Positions 58,324 to 64,000 of a stretch of DNA of 64,000 bases are shown piece by piece (position 1 is the first letter of the stretch; every line of letters starts with the position of its first letter). Made by a program: the position numbers and the translations under genes. Source of the DNA: Obelidium mucronatum (taxonomy: Eukaryota > Chytridiomycota > Chytridiomycetes > Chytridiales > Chytriomycetaceae); the NCBI GenBank assembly GCA_025765595.1, contig JAIVFH010000035.1, positions 124,001 to 188,000 on the forward strand, in the 5' to 3' direction. The notes below the pieces were generated by a model. It searched no databases and was not told the origin of the DNA. It saw only the letters and a list, made by a program, of their open reading frames with translations.

Positions 58324-58375
58324 TCCCTATTTGAATTCCTTCTATGTGATCCCTATTTGAATTCCTTCTATGTGA
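58324..58375. repeat. perfect 26-bp tandem duplication
   Basis: The 26-bp unit beginning TCCCTATTTGAATTCC at 58324..58349 is repeated without change at 58350..58375, in the 213-bp gap upstream of the eEF3 start. Confidence 0.9.
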
Positions 58376-58506
58376 ATCAGTAAGAACGCTTTTTATTCCT
58401 TTTTTAATAAAATACCATAGTAAAAAACACGTTTCCGATTTTTGTACGATTTTTGCATGCCTTTTGTTTTTTTTTTAGCTTTGGAAAAATCAGCTGTCAA
58501 ACAACG

Positions 58507-61500
58507 ATGGCCGAACAGTTAACACAAGGAACTGTTGACGCCCTTCTCAAGGAGCTGTATACTGCCGAAACATCTGATGAAGTTGTGGTTGCAGCCCAGG
58601 CTATCGCAAGACTTACTCTGGGCGAAAAGGCTGTCGAAGGTCCCCGGGCCTTGATTGATTTCGGTGTGCTTGACTCCCTCGAAGCCGCGGCCAAGGACAA
58701 GAAGAACGGTCTGGCTAGAGAAGGTGCCATGCTTGGATTTGGATCCCTGTTCAAGGCTGCAAATGCTAAGGGATGTGTTCCCTTGGTGCTTAACCGATAT
58801 GGTCCTTTGATTATGGAGTTGTGTGCCGATAAGGGAAATGTCGTTCGTGAAGCGGCTGTAAGTGTACCTTTTTTGCTCCTGCTGTCTATTTAGTAGTGGT
58901 TGTTGATATTGGTGCGTGTTTTTCTTATCAGGTTATTGCTATCGAAGCCCTGTTTCAGAATGCATGCGTGGAAGCTGTTGCACCACACCTCTTGCCGTTT
59001 CTCTATGAACACGGTCTTCCATCTGCTCGCAAATGGCACACCAGGTTTGTGATACCAATATAAGCGTGCTTTCTCTGGTCTAACACTAAGAACACAGAGT
59101 TGTTGCCCTCAATCTGTTAAGCAAGCTGGCTGTCCGTGCCCCAGAACAAATTGGAAACAATTTGGTTTCCCTCATTCCAGTCGTCAGTGAATGCATTGAC
59201 GACACTCGTACCGAAGTCTCTGAGGCGGCTTTCAAGACAATGACCGCCATCTGCAGTGTCGTTGGAAACCAAGATTTGACTCCCAAGATTCCAATTCTTG
59301 TCGACTGTATTGCCCACCCAGACCACATCACTGAGTGTGTTCAAAAGCTTAGTGCAACCACTTTTGTTGCCGAAGTGAATGGCCCAGCCCTTGCTATCTT
59401 GGTCCCAATTCTTGTAAGAGCCCTCAACGAGCGTAGCATGGTTGTCCAAAGACAAAGTGTTATCATCATCAACAATTTGTGTAAGCTTGTCAGAGATCCA
59501 GCTGAAGCTGGGCAGTTTTTGCCATTGCTTCTTCCTGGATTGGAAGTCATTATTGAAATGGCCGCCTTTCCAGAAGTTCGTGCTTTGGCTACTGCCGCCA
59601 AGAACACGTTGATTCAAGCTGGTGGTGGCTCCAAGCAAGAAGCCGCCATTCCTGACGAACATCAACCAAACGCTATTCTTAAAACATTTGAGTCCACCAT
59701 TACCAAGGCCACAAGTGTCTTTGTGGATTCATTGTTCTTGCAGGCTTTGAGCTATGTGACCCCAATGGCCGCCAATATGTTGAACCAGAATCGTATGTCT
59801 ATGAAAGAGTGGAAGGAATTAGATATCTGCTCCTCAATTTTGGCTGCCTTCATTGACAAAAAAGACGTTGATGTGGTTTTGAAGAGTATTTTGTCTTACT
59901 ACCAGGCTTTGGACAGAGTGAGTGAATCTTTTCGAAGAAAGAAATATCAATTCTGACAGCTTTATCTTTTAGAAGCGGCGCCAGGGTGATGCCGCCGAAG
60001 AAGACGATGGTATCGAAGAAGTCTGCAACTGTGACTTCAGGTAGAGTTTTATCTTTTTTAAAGGGGGCTGAGAGTTGACAACCAACTTACTTTTTTTGGA
60101 ACAGTTTGGCGTATGGTGGTATGATGTTGTTGAACCACACCAATTTAACCCTTAAACGTGGTATGCGATACGGATTGTGTGGAGCCAACGGTGCTGGAAA
60201 ATCAACCCTCATGAGATCAATCTCCCTTGGAAAAGTTGATGGTTTCCCAAGTGCAGACCAACTTCGTACCGTTATGGTCGAACATGCATTGCAAGGCGAG
60301 GACGCTACTCTCCCAATTGTGGAATTCATTGGTTCCGACATCAAGCTTAAGGACAAGACTCGCGCAGAAATTGCTGCCGCTCTCTTCAACGTAGGATTTA
60401 CTGAGGATATGCAGAACGACCCAGTTGGTTCGCTTTCGGGAGGTTGGAAAATGAAGCTCGAACTTGCTCGTGCAATGCTTCTTGACGCTGATGTTCTCCT
60501 TCTCGATGAACCTACCAACCACTTGGACGTTGGTAACATCAAGTGGCTTGAAGACTACTTGAACAGTCAAACTCGCATTACTTCCTTGATTGTTTCTCAC
60601 GACTCTTCATTCCTCGACAATGTGTGTACTCACATTATTCACTACGAGCGCAAGAAGCTTGTCTACTACAAAGGAAACCTGTCTGAGTTTGTGAAGGTCA
60701 GACCAGAAGGAAAGACCTACTACACTCTCAGTGCTTCACAAGTCAAGTTCACCTTCCCACCGCCCACGATTCTTACCGGTGTGAAGAGTAACACAAAAGC
60801 GATCTTGTACATGAACAATGTGAGCTTTCAATACCCTGGAGCTAGCAAGCAGTCTCTCAAGGATGTCAGTGTGTCTGTATCTTTGAGCTCCCGAGTTGGA
60901 ATCATTGGAAAGAACGGAGCTGGTAAGAGTACCTTGATTAAGGTGCTTTTGGGAGAAGTTCAGCCACAGGTTGGAACTGTTTGGAAGCACCCAAACTTGC
61001 GTGTTGGATACGTTGCGCAACACGCCTTCCACCATTTGGAACAACACTTGGATTTGACCCCAAACAAGTACTTGCAATGGCGTTACCAAAATGGTGACGA
61101 CAGAGAAGTTCACTCCAAGGTGACCAGAATCTTGACTGATGAGGAGAAAGCTCAGATGGCAAAGTACTGGGACATTCAAAACACCAAGAGACAAATCGAG
61201 GTGTGTAAACTTTTTCTTTTGCCCTATTTTTTTTAGTTTCGAGAAACTTATCACTAAAAAACCCACCCACAGGTCATTATTGGTCGTCAAAAGCTCAAGA
61301 AGTCATTCCAATATGAAATCAAGTGGGTCAACTACAAGCACAAGTTCAACACTTGGATCCCACGTGAACGCCTTGTGGAAGAAGGATTCAACAAGATTGT
61401 CCAAGAATTTGACGACTACGAAGCTGCCCGTGAGGGTCTTGGATACCGTGAACTAACCCCATCCATTATCCGCAAGCACTTTGAAGATGTTGGTTTGGAT

Positions 61501-61962
61501 GGAGACATTGCCGACTACAACCAAATCAGTGGTCTTTCTGGTGGACAAAAGGTCAAGGTTGTGATTGCCGCTGCGCTTTGGCAGAACCCGCACTTGCTTG
61601 TCTTTGATGAGCCAACCAACTACTTGGACCGTGATTCTCTTGGTGGTCTTGCTGTTGCCATTAGAGATTGGGGTGGTGGTGTTGTTATGATTTCCCACAA
61701 TGACGAATTCTTGACTGCTCTCTGTCCTGAATTGTGGCATGTGGAGAATGGTCAATTGACTCACAAGGGAAAGACTGATGTCGCTGCTTCCAACTTTGAA
61801 GACCACGAAGAAGAGGCGAAAAAGATTGAAGCAAAGATCCGTCCAAGAAAGAAGAAGCTTACAAGAAACCAATTGAAGGAGCAAGAAGTTCGTAGACGTG
61901 AAAGGCACTTGAAGTGGCTTATTGAAGGCGGTGACAAACCAAAGAACACCGACTCGGAATAG
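58507..61962 (+). CDS. TEF3: translation elongation factor 3 (eEF3, ABCF-type ATPase)
   Basis: Exons 58507..58857, 58932..59044, 59098..59917, 59973..60040, 60105..61200 and 61273..61962 join in phase to 1045 residues (yeast eEF3 is 1044). HEAT repeats fill residues 1-310, followed by the four-helix bundle. ABC1 has GANGAGKST, LSGGWKMKLELARAM and LLLDEPTNHLD. ABC2 has GKNGAGKST, a chromodomain-like insertion (RQKLKKSFQYEIKWVNYKHK region), LSGGQKVKVVIAAA and VFDEPTNYLD. The C-terminus is Lys/Arg-rich (RPRKKKLTRNQLKEQEVRRR). It binds the ribosome across both heads, closes L1 and drives E-site tRNA release during elongation. It is essential in fungi and largely fungal, so it supports the taxonomic call. 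The codon bias (many GGT/TTG/AAG) fits high expression. Confidence 0.97.
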
Positions 61963-62226
61963 TTTCTTAAGCGTAAAAAAAAAAGAAGGAAATCTGCATT
62001 TTTCGGGACTTGTTTTTCTCCCATTTTCGGTTTTTTTAATTATTTTGGTTTGATAAAAAGAAAACGTTTTGAGTGAACAAAAAATAAAAGAGTTTATCCA
62101 ACATGAATACATACTAGCGTTAAGAATGAAAAAGAGGTTTACTTTTTTTTAGTTTTAAACAAAACACACACAACCACCAATCAACTTCAATGAAATACAG
62201 GGGGGAAAAACCAAAAAAAACTGCGG

Positions 62227-63845
62227 CTAGTTAACAAGGGTAACTTTGCTTGTTTCTTTATCACGAGGAGCTGCTATTCTACGACCCATAGGCACACGGA
62301 CTCTCTCCCCATTCCCTGCTGCAGCACTACTACTTGAATTACCAGCAGCCCCTCGCTCCATTTCATCCATGGACGCCGCCAACCCTACAGTCATCATACA
62401 AGGCAAAAAGCACCCACAACAGCACAACAAGATGCTGAAAATGAAAAACACTGGAATCAAGACGACAGCGGCTGGTGGGTACCCATCGTCGCCAGAGACT
62501 CTTCTGACGAGGAGGTATGTAAAGACTGAGAAAATGGTTGCCATGATTGCAAACGCGATTCCAAAGACGACTGTGGCGGAGCGTTTTTCGGCGGGGGATT
62601 CCATTTGAGGAAGTGTTGATAGGAACGTCAAGGTCATGGAAATGAGGTTCAAAACAATGAAAACGTAGACTGGAGCGAAAGTTGCACTAAAAAAAATATA
62701 TATATTAAGGCAAGTGGGTGGTGGTGGGTGGGGGGGTCAACAACGTTAAAACTTACGACCAAGGCATTGAGTCTGGCTTGTCAAGCTTCACCACCAAAAG
62801 AATAGCTTGAATCAATCTCAAGACAGGGAAATGCAAGTGCGAAAAGACAAAGAGGATTATTTCCCGAGCAGTCAACGGGCGTTTCGCAACCTCCTGCTCT
62901 TCATCCAAGTTTTCAGGCATCTGAACAAAGACACCTTCCCGAATTCTTCCCACCAGCGAGAAAATCACAGACCCCAAATGAGACGCTTCACAGAGAAACC
63001 ATGGGATAAAGACCGCGGCCCAACTACAAGAAATGGTGGTTTCCAGCTTGAGTGCAATCAAAACATCAAAAACGAGCAACGCAATGGCGTAGACAGCATT
63101 GTATGCCTTTCCCAAAATCTTTGAGCTTTTTGATTCCTTTCTGTCGGCTTCTTCTTCGTCTTCGGGGTCCGAGGAAGGAGCAGCCAAGACTGCGAGAACG
63201 ACAATACCGAGAACCACAAAGGATGGACTAAAGACGGCGGGCCATGACCAGCCAATCTTTTCGTCGATTTTCATGGACAAGAATACCGGGAAGAGGAGTA
63301 GAACGGCGGTGAGCATGGTGATCATGCAAAACATGTTCTTCATTGCCAAGATCATGCCCACGTCAAGGAAAGGCATCTTGTCCATCATTTCAACACCGTT
63401 GGCACCGTATCTGTCGTAGATCTGACGCTTCTTTTCATCGGCTTTTTAGGACGTGGAGAAGGTGGTGGTCGTGGTTCATGGGCGGTCGTGGGTTAGGTTC
63501 GTTGCGTCTATTTATAGTTGTTTGATGTTCAACTTACAAAGTACTTCATAGGCTTTGGACAGCTTTTGGAATTGCTCTGCAGCAACAGGATCATCCCCTT
63601 TCTTGTCCTAATTAGGAAACATGATAGATGTGGTGGTGGTGTGGTCAACGAAAGAATGGGTGTATGGTGTGAGTTTGACTAACTGGATGACACTTCAAGG
63701 CAGCCTTGCGATACGCTTTTCTGATCTGGTCGGCATCAGCATCTTTGGGAACGCCAATAATGTCGTAGTACGTTTGAGGTGGGGCGCTCTCTTCATCAGT
63801 CCAGACACTTGCGCCAGTGCTCGGACCACCTTGGTTTTGAGACAT
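62227..63845 (-). CDS. J-domain multi-pass membrane protein
   Basis: Exons 63845..63684, 63607..63538, 63441..62757 and 62686..62227 join in phase to 458 residues. The J domain is at residues 25-95: [20 protein letters not shown], then ALKCHPDKKGDD, with the HPD motif split by the first intron, and [17 protein letters not shown]. Several hydrophobic helices follow (such as [31 protein letters not shown] and [19 protein letters not shown]). The last one precedes a Cys-rich CCCGCFLPC that could be palmitoylated. The tail is Ser/Ala/Gly-rich and Arg-rich. The layout, N-terminal J domain then about seven to nine membrane segments with a DUF1977-free tail, resembles the plant/protist DNAJ membrane proteins more than Sec63. 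I do not assign an orthologue. It is likely an ER or plasma-membrane Hsp70 recruiter. Confidence 0.8.
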
Positions 63846-64000
63846 GTTTTTTTTTTTCCAAAGAGAGTGCGCAATTTTTATTCACTAGCTTTTTTTAACC
63901 TCTTTGCCGTTGGTTTTTCATATGACTGCTTCATTCCACCCATTTTCGATAGCGTTCGTTTGTTCACGTCCGAGTTTTGAAACCATGCCGAGTCCTTGCT
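63846..64000 (+). other. divergent upstream region and possible start of the next gene
   Basis: 139 bp of T-rich sequence separate the J-protein start from a plus-strand ATG at 63985 that begins MPSPC and stays open to the window edge. Too little is visible to judge whether this is a real start. Confidence 0.2.

Overview
The window looks like nuclear DNA of a flagellated (zoosporic) fungus, most likely a chytrid-type lineage. Fungal signatures are a full-length translation elongation factor eEF3 (58.5-62.0 kb), an Svf1-family protein, a fungal-type ketol-acid reductoisomerase and an Scm3-type CENP-A chaperone. The flagellum is implied by a complete 4295-residue axonemal inner-arm dynein heavy chain of DNAH1 type (38.5-52.1 kb) and a small IQ-motif protein. 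Genes are split by many short introns (mostly 41-75 nt) with GT...AG ends and visible CTAAC/CTAAT-like branch sites. I rebuilt the exon structures by hand, checking reading-frame phase at every junction.

The window has two compartments. Bases 1 to about 14.0 kb are AT-rich, repetitive and dominated by mobile-element remains: an unrecognised two-exon gene (0.4-1.2 kb), a broken PIF/Harbinger transposase on the minus strand (4.9-5.4 kb) abutting a tRNA-like B-box segment, an unrecognised three-exon gene (5.9-7.0 kb), a decayed Helitron with Arg-rich exon repeats, a DUF6570-like N-terminus and a Rep domain with HUH and tyrosine motifs but no helicase (7.3-11.7 kb), and a 1-kb element with terminal inverted repeats (12.45-13.45 kb). 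Bases 14.1-64 kb are a dense housekeeping region with almost no spare sequence.

The genic part in order: ADCK/UbiB-family mitochondrial kinase-like protein (-), tubulin cofactor C (+), polyglutamine-rich C2H2 zinc-finger factor (-), TSR2 (+), Scm3 (-), Svf1 (+), a PHD-finger protein (+), IQ-motif protein (-), ILV5 (-), VPS24/CHMP3 (-), a small coiled-coil protein (-), BolA (+), U1-70K (-), DNAJC11 (+), TFIIS (-), DNAH1 (-), gamma-glutamyltransferase (-), two tandem 3'(2'),5'-bisphosphate nucleotidases (+), a dTDP-glucose-4,6-dehydratase-like protein (+), eEF3 (+) and a membrane-anchored J-domain protein (-).

These genes do not form one pathway. Recurrent architecture stands out instead: four divergent pairs whose start codons lie only 26-54 bp apart, convergent pairs with stops as close as 10 bp, sharply bounded GC-rich islands at the 5' ends of several minus-strand genes, and tiny terminal exons (5, 18 and 24 nt). 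The most unusual gene arrangement is the nucleotidase tandem, where the second copy starts 22 bp after the first stops and carries a basic, AT-hook-like N-terminal extension.
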